Shown here in pieces: positions 1-8,732 of a stretch of DNA of 64,000 nucleotides; the first letter of the stretch is position 1, and every line of letters begins with the position of its first letter. The notes beneath the pieces are model-generated. The model was given only the letters and a program-made list of their open reading frames with translations. It made no database searches and was not told the origin of the DNA. The translations under genes and the position numbers were made by a program. The stretch lies in assembly GCF_002885975.1 (NCBI RefSeq), contig NZ_POSP01000004.1:434001-498000 (forward strand), given 5' to 3'. This DNA comes from Paucibacter aquatile. Lineage in GTDB: Bacteria > Pseudomonadota > Gammaproteobacteria > Burkholderiales > Burkholderiaceae_C.

Positions 1-1
1 C

Positions 2-850
2 ACCGTGGTCTGGTCCATCACCGCCCTGGGGCCGGCCCTGCTGACCACGGCGATCTACCTGGCTGTGCACCATTTCAGCGTCATCCTGGCGCTGGCCCTC
101 GATGTGGTGGTGCTCTACCTGACCCTGGGCTTCCGCCAGTTCAGTCATTACTTCACCGACATCCGTGACGCGCTCGAGCGCGGCGATGACAACGAGGCCC
201 GGCGCCTGCTGTCCGAATGGCGCCATCTGGACGCCAGTGAATTGCCGCGCACCGAGCTGGTCCGCCATGCCATCGAGCACTCGCTGCTGGCCGCGCATCG
301 CCATGTGTTTGGCGTGTTCTTCTGGTTCGTCGTGCTGTCCACGGTCGGGCTGGGCCCGGCCGGCGCGGTGCTGTACCGCATGGCCGAATTCGCCAGCCGC
401 TACTGGGCCTTCAAGAGCCGCACGCTGGATGCGCCGACCAATGAACGCCTGATGCTGCTCTCGCGCCGCCTGTTCGGTTGGATCGATTACCTGCCGGCAC
501 GTTTCACCGCCACCGGCTTCACCATCGTCGGCAATTTCGAAGAAGCGGTGAATGGCTGGCGCCGCGATGCCGGGCTCTGGCTGCATCCCAACGAAGGCAT
601 CATCCTGGCCTCGGCCGCCGGCGCGCTGGGCTTGCAGCTGGGCGGCGTGGCCGCACCGGGCGTGACGCCCGATCGCAGCAAGACCTTCGAAGCCGGCGTG
701 GATGCCGACGCCACCCGCGCCGAGGGCAGCACGCCCGGGCAGCCGGCCCAGCTGGGCCATCTGCAAAGCGTGGTCGGCCTGATCTGGCGCTCGGTGGTCT
801 TGTGGATGCTGCTGCTGGCCTTGCTGACCCTGGCCAATTTGGTCGGCTGA
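2..850 (+). CDS. CobD/CbiB-family membrane protein (5' end missing)
   Basis: The reading frame is already open at the window edge, so the N-terminus lies outside; the first GTG seen is probably internal. The visible 281 residues match the CobD/CbiB family (adenosylcobinamide-phosphate synthase fold): hydrophobic segments at the start, then a helical region with a conserved WIDYLPAR stretch, a FEEA..GWR segment, and a last membrane helix at the extreme C-terminus. In Burkholderiales this family often stands alone, away from a full cobalamin operon, so membership does not prove a role in B12 synthesis. No cobalamin gene follows on this side. Family assignment is from recognition of the sequence; function is inferred. 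Confidence 0.8.
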   Translation, partial: TVVWSITALGPALLTTAIYLAVHHFSVILALALDVVVLYLTLGFRQFSHYFTDIRDALERGDDNEARRLLSEWRHLDASELPRTELVRHAIEHSLLAAHRHVFGVFFWFVVLSTVGLGPAGAVLYRMAEFASRYWAFKSRTLDAPTNERLMLLSRRLFGWIDYLPARFTATGFTIVGNFEEAVNGWRRDAGLWLHPNEGIILASAAGALGLQLGGVAAPGVTPDRSKTFEAGVDADATRAEGSTPGQPAQLGHLQSVVGLIWRSVVLWMLLLALLTLANLVG

Positions 851-988
851 CAGGCGCCTGCCGCAGTTCTAGCGCGGGTTTGGCTGGTGTTTTGGGCTTG
901 ATTTCGGCGATTGCCTTGTCGGCACGGCGAGATGATTGGGCAAGACCTCCGCTCACGCATTAAAGTGGAAGTATTCAAGTTGCGTGAA

Positions 989-1009
989 GGATTGGTCGAA
1001 ATCCAATCC
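989..1009. promoter_or_regulatory. Perfect inverted repeat, possible operator
   Basis: GGATTGG and CCAATCC form perfect 7-bp arms around a 7-nt spacer, about 90 bp upstream of the EF-hand gene in an otherwise featureless 250-bp gap. The size suits a dimeric repressor or activator site, but no regulator is known to bind it. This is inference from symmetry alone. Confidence 0.3.
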
Positions 1010-1099
1010 ATGTACTGGTCGGCCAGTGGCTTTGCGGCGTGATGCCGCCTCCGCTGACAGTGGGCCAGCCCTGCAAAGTCTCTCTCGCGGAGGTTTGCC

Positions 1100-1777
1100 A
1101 TGATCAACTCAGTCGCCAGCCAAAACGAAGTCGCCAGCGCTTCCATCGTTGCGCCCGCTCGTTTCAGTGCCAACACCAGCAGCAGCGCCGAGCTGCAATC
1201 ACGCAAGGCCTTGCCCACCAAGCAAGCACCTCTGCCGGCTGAACCCGAATCGGCCGTGGTGGAAATCTCTAGCGAGGGCGCCCGTCGAGCCCAAGCGGCA
1301 CCTGCGCAAGCAGCGCCAATTCAGGCCACGGCTGTACCGGTTGCCCAGGTGCGCCCCGAGCCGCTGCCTGGCCCCCTGCCGCCAAGCAACTCGGGTGCCG
1401 ACCCAACCGGCAGGAAGCCGCGCGTGGTGGAGGCCTCACCGGATCGCAGCGAAACCCCAATCAGCCTGCCCCCCGATACGCCGGCACCGGCTGCTCAGCT
1501 GGCAACATCGGCCACGGGCAACAGTGCGGCCGCAGTGCAGAGCAGCGGTGTCGCACCGACTGATCAAGGTCTGAGCAGCGCTCAGTTCGAAGATGCCGAT
1601 ACCAACCAGGACGGCACCATCGATGTGATGGAGCGCAAGATCTACGATTTTTCCTACCCGACCTTGGATGGAAAGGCGTCCAGCGCCGCAGAGAGCAGTT
1701 TGGAAGCCAGTCGGCGCCAGAATCTGGCCGAACTGCGGGCCTACGAAGCGGTGGCCCGCAGCGGACGCAATCTCTGA
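1100..1777 (+). CDS. Hypothetical Pro/Ala-rich protein with one EF-hand
   Basis: This 225-residue protein has no signal peptide or membrane segment. Residues 1-160 are low-complexity (Ala, Pro, Ser, Gln) and probably disordered. Residues 167-178 form a canonical calcium-binding EF-hand loop with D167, N169, D171, G172, I174, D175 and E178 in the expected places. A short charged helix follows. The ATG is supported by a GGAGG Shine-Dalgarno 6 nt upstream. The gene stands alone, with a strong terminator 20 bp after the stop. The VVEISSEGARRAQ segment near residue 53 resembles a short motif seen in other bacterial EF-hand proteins of unknown role. The calcium-binding call is motif-based; the cellular role is unknown. 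Confidence 0.75.
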   Translation: MINSVASQNEVASASIVAPARFSANTSSSAELQSRKALPTKQAPLPAEPESAVVEISSEGARRAQAAPAQAAPIQATAVPVAQVRPEPLPGPLPPSNSGADPTGRKPRVVEASPDRSETPISLPPDTPAPAAQLATSATGNSAAAVQSSGVAPTDQGLSSAQFEDADTNQDGTIDVMERKIYDFSYPTLDGKASSAAESSLEASRRQNLAELRAYEAVARSGRNL

Positions 1778-1796
1778 ACCTTGCCCGGAGCTGCCA

Positions 1797-1826
1797 TAAA
1801 AAAGGCCCGCAGACGCGGGCCTTTTG
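1797..1826. terminator. Bidirectional intrinsic terminator
   Basis: A GC-rich stem (AAAGGCCCGC / GCGGGCCTTT, 10 bp, 4-nt loop) is flanked by A-runs upstream and T-runs downstream. It can end the rightward EF-hand transcript and also the leftward transcript coming from the Tim44-like gene. Confidence 0.85.
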
Positions 1827-1878
1827 CTTGCCGCAGGCCCCTGCCGTTCAACGGCCGGGCCAACGGAGTTCGGCCGAT

Positions 1879-2826
1879 TCAAGCCGTAGCTTGAATGCCT
1901 GCAATCGCCCACTCGCGGCTTTCGTCCAGCGGGCGCACCAGATGCCAGACTTCATCGAAGTTCTCGGCAGCGGCCTCGCTTTGCTCGCGGATCAGGCCCC
2001 AGAAACGCACGCTGACGATTTGCTGGCCGTTTTCCTGGGTGCGTTCGATCACGCGGGCGTCCAGCTGCAGCACATCGGTGCGTTGGGTCGCGCCCTTGCG
2101 GTCCAGCAGCTCTTGCTGCACGGCGCCGTACATCTCGGGCGTGGTGAAGCGGCGCAGATCGGCCTGGTCACCGGCATCGTTGGCCGCTTGCAGGCGGATG
2201 AATACGCGTTTGGCGATTTGCTCGAAGGCGGCGTTTTCAGCGCTCGGGCCGGCCGGGACCGGCGCCGCACTGGCGGCTGCGGGTTGTGCCGGCTGGAAGG
2301 CCTGCGGCTGCAGTGCCGGCGCGGGCTGGGCCGGTTGCGCGGCCGGGTAAGCCGGGCCGGCCGAGGCATATTGCAGGCCGCCAGCCTGGGCGTTCTTGTT
2401 GCCGGCAAAGCGGCGCATCAGGAAGGTGATCAGGAGCAACGCAGCGCCGCCAATCAGCACCATGGTCATGATGTTGGCCAGCGCTCCACCCATGCCGAAG
2501 TGGCTGGCCAGGGCGGCGATGCCCAGGCCGGCGGCCAGGCCGGCAATCGGGCCCATCCAGCTGCGCTTGGGCGCCGCGGCAGCAGCAGCCGGTTGCGCGG
2601 CAGGGGCGGCCGGCGCGGCTTGCTGGGGTGAGGGCGTGGCCTGCTGGCCTTGGGCCGGCGCGCCGGGGGCGCTCTTGGCCGCATCATGGTTTTGCTGGGG
2701 CACGGCCCGTTTCATGCCTGCCGATCCACCGCCACCGAGGCGCTTGGCCTCGGCGTCGAAGGAGGCCAGGCTCAGAACCGAGACGGCGCTCAGGGCGATC
2801 AGGGCAGACAAGACAGCACGTTTCAC
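1879..2826 (-). CDS. Tim44-like domain protein, exported
   Basis: A GTG start is chosen because AAGGAG lies 5 nt upstream and the protein then begins with a clean signal peptide (KRAVLSALIALSAVSVLSLA). The mature protein of about 290 residues has a Gly-rich then Pro/Ala/Gln-rich linker, two membrane-spanning hydrophobic stretches near its middle, and a C-terminal Tim44-like domain (starting around FEQIAKRVFIRLQAAND) of the NTF2-like fold. In mitochondria Tim44 tethers the import motor; the bacterial members sit in the envelope and their role is not settled. It is the last gene of a leftward run, 59 bp after the SDR gene, and reads into the bidirectional terminator. Confidence 0.85.
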   Translation of the reverse strand: MKRAVLSALIALSAVSVLSLASFDAEAKRLGGGGSAGMKRAVPQQNHDAAKSAPGAPAQGQQATPSPQQAAPAAPAAQPAAAAAAPKRSWMGPIAGLAAGLGIAALASHFGMGGALANIMTMVLIGGAALLLITFLMRRFAGNKNAQAGGLQYASAGPAYPAAQPAQPAPALQPQAFQPAQPAAASAAPVPAGPSAENAAFEQIAKRVFIRLQAANDAGDQADLRRFTTPEMYGAVQQELLDRKGATQRTDVLQLDARVIERTQENGQQIVSVRFWGLIREQSEAAAENFDEVWHLVRPLDESREWAIAGIQATA

Positions 2827-2885
2827 AAAAACTCCTTGAAGGTCAGACGTGACCAGGGTGGCAGATGGGGGAGGCGCGGGGGATT

Positions 2886-3656
2886 TCAAGACTCACGAAC
2901 GTCGGCCAGCACGGTGTTGCCGAAACCTGCGGAGGCCAGGAAGCGCAGCACCTTGCCCGCCGCCTCGGCCGGGCTCATCAGCTGGCCGCCGCTCTTGAAA
3001 TCGGCAAAGACCTGGCGGTTTGGAAACTTGGCCGGGTCGGCGCTGCGCAGCTGCAATTGCATCTCGGTGTCGATGATGCCGGGCGCCAGCGAGACGATGG
3101 CGGCGCCCTGGCCGGCGGGCTTGGCGGCTTCGTCCAGGGCCATGGCGCGTGAAAGGTTGTCCATGCCGGCCTTGGCGGCGCAGTAGGGCGCACTGCCGGC
3201 CATGGCGCGGCGGCCCAGGCCGGAGGAGATGTTGAGGATGCGCCGCTTGGACCCCAGCTCGGCCGTGCCGTTCAGGAAGGCGCTGCTCAGCAGCAGACAG
3301 GACTCCAGGCCCACACGCAAGGCCATGGACAGCTCGGCCAGTGGCACGCCGTCTACCGGGCCGGGCGTGCTGACCACGCCGGCGTTGTTGATCAAGGTGG
3401 CGCGGCGGAATCGGCTCAGGTCTTGTTGCGCCAGCCAGGCCGCCAGGCGCTCGGCGGCCGCCAGGGGCTCGGCCAGATCGGCCTGCCATTGCTCCAGCGC
3501 CAGGCCGCGTGTGTCGGCTTCGCGCTGCAAGGCTTCGCTGCGGCCGCGCGAGATGCCGATCAGCTGATGTTCGGGCGCCAGCAGTTGCAGAGCGATGGCT
3601 TCGCCCATGCCGCGCGAGGCGCCGGTGATGATGAAAAGTTCGTGAGTGGCACTCAT
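2886..3656 (-). CDS. SDR-family NAD(P)-dependent oxidoreductase
   Basis: This 256-residue classical short-chain dehydrogenase/reductase has the nucleotide-binding TGASRGMG (residues 11-18), NNAG at 90-93, a serine in NISSG near 144, and the catalytic Y158-x3-K162. Length and overall pattern are closest to the sepiapterin/benzil reductase-like subgroup, which reduces small carbonyls with NADPH; the substrate cannot be read from the sequence. It lies 24 bp after the DUF938 methyltransferase gene and 59 bp before the Tim44-like gene, all on the same strand. The fold is certain and the substrate unknown. Confidence 0.9.
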   Translation of the reverse strand: MSATHELFIITGASRGMGEAIALQLLAPEHQLIGISRGRSEALQREADTRGLALEQWQADLAEPLAAAERLAAWLAQQDLSRFRRATLINNAGVVSTPGPVDGVPLAELSMALRVGLESCLLLSSAFLNGTAELGSKRRILNISSGLGRRAMAGSAPYCAAKAGMDNLSRAMALDEAAKPAGQGAAIVSLAPGIIDTEMQLQLRSADPAKFPNRQVFADFKSGGQLMSPAEAAGKVLRFLASAGFGNTVLADVRES

Positions 3657-3680
3657 GGGTTCTCCTGCGCTAATCGTGGG

Positions 3681-4301
3681 TCAGGGCTGGCGTTCCCACA
3701 CCAGCAGCAGGTTGTTGGCCGGCATGCCGATGCGCTCGCGCAGTCGCAGGCCGGCATCTTGCGCGCAGGCCAGCACCTGGTCCAGCTGACGCAGGCCCCA
3801 GGCTGGATTGCGGCTGCGCAGCTCGGCGTCAAAGGCCAGGTTGCTGGGCGCCGTCGGCTCGCCCGGCACGACAAAAGGGCCGTAAACCGTCAGCAGACCG
3901 GTCTTGGCCAGATGCCGGGACGCGCCCTGAAACAGACCTTTGGCGCTGGAGCTGGGGGCGATGTGCAACATGTTCGCGCAGTGGATCAGGTCCAGCGGCA
4001 GATGCCCGGCCGGCAAGCCCCAGTCAGCGTCTTGGACATCGAGGGCCAGGGCTGCAGGCCCTTGCGGCCACCAGGCGGCGATGGAGGCGCGGGCCTCGGG
4101 CGAGGGGTCGGAGGCCAGCCAATGCCAGCCGGGCAGGCCGGCGGCGAAGTGGGCGATGTGCTGGCCACTGCCGCTGGCGATCTCCAGCGCCCGGCCGCGG
4201 GGCGGCAGCAGGGCTTGCAAGGCCTCCAGCATGGGTTGTTTGTTGCGCTCGGCGGCCGGCGAGTGCCGGGCGCCAGGTGATTCGGGCAAGGCTGAGGACA
4301 T
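3681..4301 (-). CDS. DUF938 class I SAM-dependent methyltransferase
   Basis: This 206-residue protein of the DUF938 family opens with the typical PAAERNKQPMLEAL segment and has a SAM-binding motif I (LEIASGSGQH), an acidic SDPSPEA loop, and a conserved NMLHIAP motif. The family is annotated as a methyltransferase from fold; its substrate is not known. The ATG shares one base with the TGA of the upstream pseudouridine synthase gene (TGATG), so translation is probably coupled, and GGAG sits just upstream. Confidence 0.88.
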   Translation of the reverse strand: MSSALPESPGARHSPAAERNKQPMLEALQALLPPRGRALEIASGSGQHIAHFAAGLPGWHWLASDPSPEARASIAAWWPQGPAALALDVQDADWGLPAGHLPLDLIHCANMLHIAPSSSAKGLFQGASRHLAKTGLLTVYGPFVVPGEPTAPSNLAFDAELRSRNPAWGLRQLDQVLACAQDAGLRLRERIGMPANNLLLVWERQP

Positions 4302-4933
4302 CAAAACTCCGGCGGGCAATCGAAGGACCAGCCGTGTTCCGGCAGGCTCAGGTGGCAGGCGTGCAGCAGCAGGCGAGGTGCGGGGTGCTCGGGTGCGTAC
4401 AAGGCATCGCCCACGATGGGGTGGCCCAGGGCCAGCATGTGCATTCGCAACTGGTGGGTGCGGCCGGTGATGGGCTCCAGCTCGACGCGGGTGCAAGCCT
4501 GGCCCTCGTGCAGCTCATGGCCGAGCACGCGGTAGCGGGTCTGCGAAGGCTTGCCTTGTTCGAAGCAGACCTTCTGGCGCGGCCGATTTGGCCAGTCGGT
4601 GATCAGGGGCAGGTCGATCAGCTGCCAGTCCGCTCCCGCCGCCAGGCTGCCTCGCAGCACCGCGATATAGCGCTTGTGCACGCGGCGCTCGGCAAAGTCC
4701 TGGCTCAGGCTGCGCTGCCACTCGGGGCCTCGTGCCAGCAGCAGCAGGCCGGAGGTGGCCATGTCCAGGCGGTGGACGATCAGGGCCTCGGGAAAGCGGG
4801 CTTGGGCGCGGTGGATGGCGCAGTCCTGCTTGTCCTCGCCGCGGCCGGGCACGGACAGCAGGCCGCTGGGCTTGTTCAGCAGCAGGATCTCCTCGCGCTC
4901 AACCAGCAGGTTCAGGGCGGGCAGGGGTTCCAC
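4301..4933 (-). CDS. RluA-family pseudouridine synthase
   Basis: This 210-residue enzyme converts uridine to pseudouridine in RNA. The family signature HRLDMATSG is present with the catalytic aspartate at D57, followed by the downstream GRTHQLRMHM motif that binds RNA. It lacks an N-terminal S4 domain, so it belongs with the RluA-type (23S/tRNA) rather than RluC/D-type enzymes. RluA itself acts on 23S U746 and tRNA U32, but the exact target here is inferred. The stop overlaps the start of the methyltransferase gene by one base, and the gene starts 2 bp after the phosphatase stop. Confidence 0.9.
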   Translation of the reverse strand: MEPLPALNLLVEREEILLLNKPSGLLSVPGRGEDKQDCAIHRAQARFPEALIVHRLDMATSGLLLLARGPEWQRSLSQDFAERRVHKRYIAVLRGSLAAGADWQLIDLPLITDWPNRPRQKVCFEQGKPSQTRYRVLGHELHEGQACTRVELEPITGRTHQLRMHMLALGHPIVGDALYAPEHPAPRLLLHACHLSLPEHGWSFDCPPEF

Positions 4934-4935
4934 CT

Positions 4936-5421
4936 TCAGAACTGGTCCACCCAGCCCGACTGCAAGGCCGATTGCGGGTTGGAGCCGGCCGCGCGCACGG
5001 CGGCCAGGGCTGCCTCGCGCGGCAGGCCCAGGCTTTTCAGCACACAGGCGGCCACGGTGCCGGTGCGGCCGATGCCGGCGGCGCAGTGCAGCAGCACCTG
5101 CTCGCCCAGCACCAGGCTGTGGGCGATCTGCTCCACACCCTGGCGGAAGGCCAGCGGGTCGGCACCGAGGCCGAAGTCACGCATGGGCAGGTGCTGCCAG
5201 CGGAAGGGCAGCCGGCCCTCGGCGATCGCCTTGTGATAGCCGGGCGAGAGCTGGGCCACCTCTTCGAGCGGGTTCAGGCAGACCACCAGATGCAGCTGGC
5301 GCAATCGCGCTTCGTCGAGGAAGGCGGGCCAGGATTCGAGGCGGCCGGGCATGGATTGCAGCCACAGGCGACCCGAGGAATGTGGATCCAGCGCAGGCAG
5401 GGAAACGGGGCGAAACGGCAT
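4936..5421 (-). CDS. Dual-specificity/tyrosine phosphatase-like protein
   Basis: This 161-residue cysteine phosphatase carries the HCAAGIGRTGT active-site loop (HCx5R), with nucleophile C113 and phosphate-binding R119. D82 in the preceding RDFG loop is a plausible general acid. There is no signal peptide, so it should act in the cytoplasm on phosphotyrosine or another small phosphate ester. It sits between the creatininase-family and pseudouridine synthase genes with gaps of 12 and 2 bp, so it is co-transcribed with them, though no functional link is evident. Confidence 0.87.
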   Translation of the reverse strand: MPFRPVSLPALDPHSSGRLWLQSMPGRLESWPAFLDEARLRQLHLVVCLNPLEEVAQLSPGYHKAIAEGRLPFRWQHLPMRDFGLGADPLAFRQGVEQIAHSLVLGEQVLLHCAAGIGRTGTVAACVLKSLGLPREAALAAVRAAGSNPQSALQSGWVDQF

Positions 5422-5433
5422 GTTGTCAGGGCT

Positions 5434-6162
5434 TCAGGGAAGGCGGGCGGGCTCGGCGCTCAGCCAGGGGCCATCGAGGATATCGCGGGTTTCTTGCACG
5501 GCGATGGTCCAGAGCCGCTCCATCACCTCGGGCGGCTGCTGGTAGTGGCCGCCGTAGCAGCCATCGCCGAGGTAGGCGCGCTTGGCGACCGGGTCCATCA
5601 AGGCCATGCGGGCGTAGTCGACCAGGGGCTTGGGTGCATCGGGCAGGGCGACGCCGGGCAGACGGGTCAGGCCCTCGAAATTCTCCGTCCAACTGGCGTG
5701 CGAGGCCTGCGGGTCCTGCTCGCGCACAAAAGCCATGGTGCGCGGTGCCGCCCACCAGTTGTGCCATTTGAGCTGGATGCCCGGCAGCTCGGCGCCCAAG
5801 GCCTGCAAGAGCGCGGAGGCGCCGTTGTTACCGCCATGGCCGTTGACGATGACGATGCGGCGAAAACCATGCTGGTGCAGCGAGCCGATCAGGTCACGCA
5901 AGACCTGCAGCAAGGTCTCCAGACGCAAGCTCATGGTGCCAGGGTAGGCCATGTAAGTGGGTGTGACGCCGTAGGCCTGGGCCGGAAAAACGGGCACACC
6001 CAGCGGTTCGGCTGCAGCCGCCGCCACTTCTTCCGCCAGGATGGCATCCACGGCCAGGGACAGAAACGCGTGCTGCTCGACGCTGCCCAGGGGCAGCACG
6101 GCGCGGTCGTCCTGGCGCAGGTAGCGCTCGACCATGGACCAGTTGCAGTCTTTGATGCGCAT
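5434..6162 (-). CDS. Creatininase-family amidohydrolase
   Basis: This 242-residue member of the creatininase family has the metal-binding set E29, H31 and D39 and the signature NGHGGNNG around H109. Family enzymes hydrolyse cyclic or linear amides (creatinine, formamidopyrimidines, mycofactocin-type peptides) using two divalent metals. The usual GSxEQHGPHLPLxTD stretch reads GSVEQHAFLSLAVD here: the metal ligands are kept but the neighbouring Gly-x-His-Leu residues are changed, so substrate preference may differ. The start is the ATG where similarity begins; the frame stays open far upstream by chance. It is the first gene of the leftward six-gene run. Confidence 0.87.
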   Translation of the reverse strand: MRIKDCNWSMVERYLRQDDRAVLPLGSVEQHAFLSLAVDAILAEEVAAAAAEPLGVPVFPAQAYGVTPTYMAYPGTMSLRLETLLQVLRDLIGSLHQHGFRRIVIVNGHGGNNGASALLQALGAELPGIQLKWHNWWAAPRTMAFVREQDPQASHASWTENFEGLTRLPGVALPDAPKPLVDYARMALMDPVAKRAYLGDGCYGGHYQQPPEVMERLWTIAVQETRDILDGPWLSAEPARLP

Positions 6163-6315
6163 GAGCTCAGAAGAAGAGGGTGGACAGGCTTTGAACGGCA
6201 GGGCGAAAGGCGTGGCGATTGTGCCCTGCAAGCGGCTTCTCATGCAGCCAAGCTGCCATGATGGCGGCCGCCTTGTTTTGCATGGCGAACACATTCTTTT
6301 CATGCCCTGTCCCCG

Positions 6316-7596
6316 ATGAGTCCAGCTTCCGCCGCGCCTGCCATCCGCCACCCCCGCTGGGTGCTGCTGGCCATCTGCGCCCTGTCCTTGATGAGCACGG
6401 TGGGCATGGCCTTGCCCTATCCCATCCTGGCGCCGATCTTTGTCGGCGGGCCGGTCGATGATTTCACCCATTTCGCCGGCCTGGACCCGCGCCTCTTGAT
6501 GGGGCTGGCGCTGGCGGCCAATCCGCTGGGCATCCTGATCGGCAATCTCTTCATCGGCCCGCTGTCCGATCGCCATGGCCGGCGCCGTGTGCTGGCCGTG
6601 ACCATCACCGCCACCTTGCTCAGCTACGGGCTCACGGCCTTTGCCCTCGGTCAGCGCTGGTACCTGCTGTTCGTGCTGGCGCGCTTCATCACCGGCCTGA
6701 CCGAAGGCAATGTGGCGGTGGCGCGTGCTCTGCTGGCCGATATGCATGAGCAGATCGACCGCACCCAGGCTTTTGCCTGGCTCAATGCCTGCCTCTACAT
6801 GGGCTGGCTGCTGGGCCCCCTGGTCGGCGGCCTGACCCTGCCGCTGGGCGAGAGCGTGCCGTTTTTGTTGGCCGGCCTGGCCATGCTGCCTTGCCTGCTG
6901 GTGCTGACGCTCTGGGTGCCCGATTGGCGGCCGACTCCAGCGCCCGGCAGTGCCCCTCAGCCGGGTTTCTCGGGTTTCTGGCGCCAGCTGCGCGAGCAGC
7001 AGGTGTTGGGGCTCTTGCGTGCCGACCCGGTGCTGGCGGCCTTGTTTGCGCTGCAGCTGATGTACTGCCTGGGCGTCAACGCGCTGTACGAGTTCGCACC
7101 GCTGTGGATGCTGGAGAACATGGGCCTGGGCAGCGCTGGCATCGCCTGGGTGACGGCGGCGCAATGCGCGGCCATGACCACGGCCAGTGTGGTGGCGGGC
7201 CGCCTGCCCGCCAGCCGGCGACCGCTGCGGCGGGCGGCCCTGCTGGCGCTGTGTGCCGCCCTGGGCCTGAGCAGCCTGGTGCTGCTGCCCGGGCCGCTGG
7301 GCCTGGCGGCCATCGTCGGCCTGGGCTTGCCGCTGGCGCTTTACAACGCGGTGCTGCCGGCCTGGATGTCCGAGCGTTTTGCCGGCCATGGCCAGGGCCG
7401 GGTGATGGGCCTGCTGTCCACGGTGTTCTGCCTGTCGAATGTCTTGATGGCGGTGATCGGCGGTGGCCTGGCCCTGCTGTCCACACGCTGGATCATGGGC
7501 CTGGGCGGTGTCTGCTGCGTGGCCGCGTCCTTGCTGCTGCTGCGTTTGGCGCGGCGCGAAGCAGCCCGGCCTGAGCCGGTTCAGGACACGATGTAG
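6316..7596 (+). CDS. MFS transporter, drug/metabolite exporter type
   Basis: This 426-residue protein has twelve predicted membrane segments. The loop between segments 2 and 3 carries the major-facilitator motif A (GPLSDRHGRRR), and segments 4-5 contain the ARFITGLTEGN pattern typical of the DHA1/TetA-like proton-driven exporters. The substrate is unknown. It is transcribed away from the creatininase gene and converges with the thioesterase gene, overlapping its end by 16 bp. Confidence 0.9.
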   Translation: MSPASAAPAIRHPRWVLLAICALSLMSTVGMALPYPILAPIFVGGPVDDFTHFAGLDPRLLMGLALAANPLGILIGNLFIGPLSDRHGRRRVLAVTITATLLSYGLTAFALGQRWYLLFVLARFITGLTEGNVAVARALLADMHEQIDRTQAFAWLNACLYMGWLLGPLVGGLTLPLGESVPFLLAGLAMLPCLLVLTLWVPDWRPTPAPGSAPQPGFSGFWRQLREQQVLGLLRADPVLAALFALQLMYCLGVNALYEFAPLWMLENMGLGSAGIAWVTAAQCAAMTTASVVAGRLPASRRPLRRAALLALCAALGLSSLVLLPGPLGLAAIVGLGLPLALYNAVLPAWMSERFAGHGQGRVMGLLSTVFCLSNVLMAVIGGGLALLSTRWIMGLGGVCCVAASLLLLRLARREAARPEPVQDTM

Positions 7597-8069
7597 GCGC
7601 CGGCGCCGCAGCTGATCAATCGGTCCTGCGCGTCGAAGAACTCCATGCGGGTGGAGGCCACGCGGCTGCCCAGGCGCAGCACCTGGGCGGTGGCGCGAAA
7701 GGCGGGCCCGTTGCCCGGGCGCAGGTAGTCGATGCGCAGGTCGATGGTGCCCAGCTTGCCGAAGCGCTGCAGGCGGGCCTCGGCGCTCTCGTCCAGATGC
7801 CGCGCGCCGATGGCTGCCATCACCGCCAGGCCACCCATGGCATCGAGCGTGGCACTGATGACGCCGCCGTGCAGACGCTGGTGCGTGAAATGGCCGATCA
7901 GCTCGGGCCGCATCTGCAGGCAGGCGCTGGCGGCATCGGCGGCCAGCGATTCGATCTGCAGGCCCAGCACCTGGTTGAAGCAGATCTGGCGCTCGAACAT
8001 CTCGCACAGGCGCTCGGTGAACTCCGTGTCGAAGATGCTGTTCACAGGGGCGTGGTTCATGGGAGGCAT
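7581..8069 (-). CDS. PaaI-like hotdog-fold thioesterase (YiiD/YigI type)
   Basis: This 162-residue hotdog-fold protein has the HFTHQRLHGGVISATLDAMGG helix region typical of acyl-CoA thioesterases. Such enzymes cleave acyl- or aryl-CoA thioesters in the cytoplasm; the substrate is not determined. It is the last gene of the leftward seven-gene run, 30 bp after the PAS-LuxR regulator. A second thioesterase of the same fold lies inside that run, which suggests that CoA esters matter to this operon. A second in-frame ATG three codons in is an equally possible start. Confidence 0.85.
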   Translation of the reverse strand: MPPMNHAPVNSIFDTEFTERLCEMFERQICFNQVLGLQIESLAADAASACLQMRPELIGHFTHQRLHGGVISATLDAMGGLAVMAAIGARHLDESAEARLQRFGKLGTIDLRIDYLRPGNGPAFRATAQVLRLGSRVASTRMEFFDAQDRLISCGAGAYIVS

Positions 8070-8099
8070 GTCGCAGGAGAGCAGAAAAGAGCAGCCGGC

Positions 8100-8645
8100 T
8101 CAAACCACCAGCAGTTTGTGGATCAGATCGGGCGTGGAGGCGGCGCCGTATTTCTTCATCAGCCGGGCGCGGTAGACGTCCACCGTGCGCGGGCTGATGG
8201 CCAGGCGGCGGCCAATCAGCTTGCTGGTCAGGCCCTCGATCAGCAGGGCGGCGATTTCGCGCTCGCGCGGGGTCAGCTCGGCCTTGAGGCTACGGTGCGG
8301 CGAGAGGTCGACAAAGCTCCAGATGCCTTCCGCATGCGGATCGCTGGGCTTGAGCGCGCGGCCCGAGACATGGCACCAGAACAGCTGGCCGTTGCCGAGG
8401 CGGCGCATCAGGCGGTCGTCGGCATAGCAGCCCTGGGCATCGAGGCTGGCGATGATGCGCTCGCCGGTGCGTTCGAACTCGACCACGCTGGGGTAGAGGA
8501 TCTCCAGGCTCTGGCCGACCAGATCCTCACGCCGCGCCTGGAACATGGCCAGCAGCTGCTGGTTGCAGTCCTGGATCAGGCGCTGCGCAGACAGCACCAG
8601 GCCCATGGGCGCGAGGTCAAAGGCGGTGCGGTAGTCGAGCGGCAT
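8100..8645 (-). CDS. PAS-LuxR transcriptional regulator
   Basis: This 181-residue protein has an N-terminal PAS domain (about residues 5-115) that probably senses a small ligand or redox state, and a C-terminal LuxR-type helix-turn-helix (about 122-180; LTPREREIAALLIEG, then SPRTVDVYRARLMKKY). There is no receiver domain, so it is not a standard two-component regulator. It follows the first binding-protein gene by 87 bp on the same strand and may regulate the barrel/binding-protein operon or scoAB; that link is inferred from position. Confidence 0.9.
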   Translation of the reverse strand: MPLDYRTAFDLAPMGLVLSAQRLIQDCNQQLLAMFQARREDLVGQSLEILYPSVVEFERTGERIIASLDAQGCYADDRLMRRLGNGQLFWCHVSGRALKPSDPHAEGIWSFVDLSPHRSLKAELTPREREIAALLIEGLTSKLIGRRLAISPRTVDVYRARLMKKYGAASTPDLIHKLLVV

Positions 8646-8732
8646 GGGCAGTCGGCAGGCAAGCGATGGCGGGGCGCAATTGTGGGGCGCGATTGTGGCT
8701 CAGGCGGATCGCTTCAGGGCGCTGCGCAGCGT

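Noticed and set aside
6163..8103. N-terminal extension of the creatininase frame across the MFS gene
   Set aside because: The open frame runs antisense to the MFS gene; family similarity begins at the ATG chosen.
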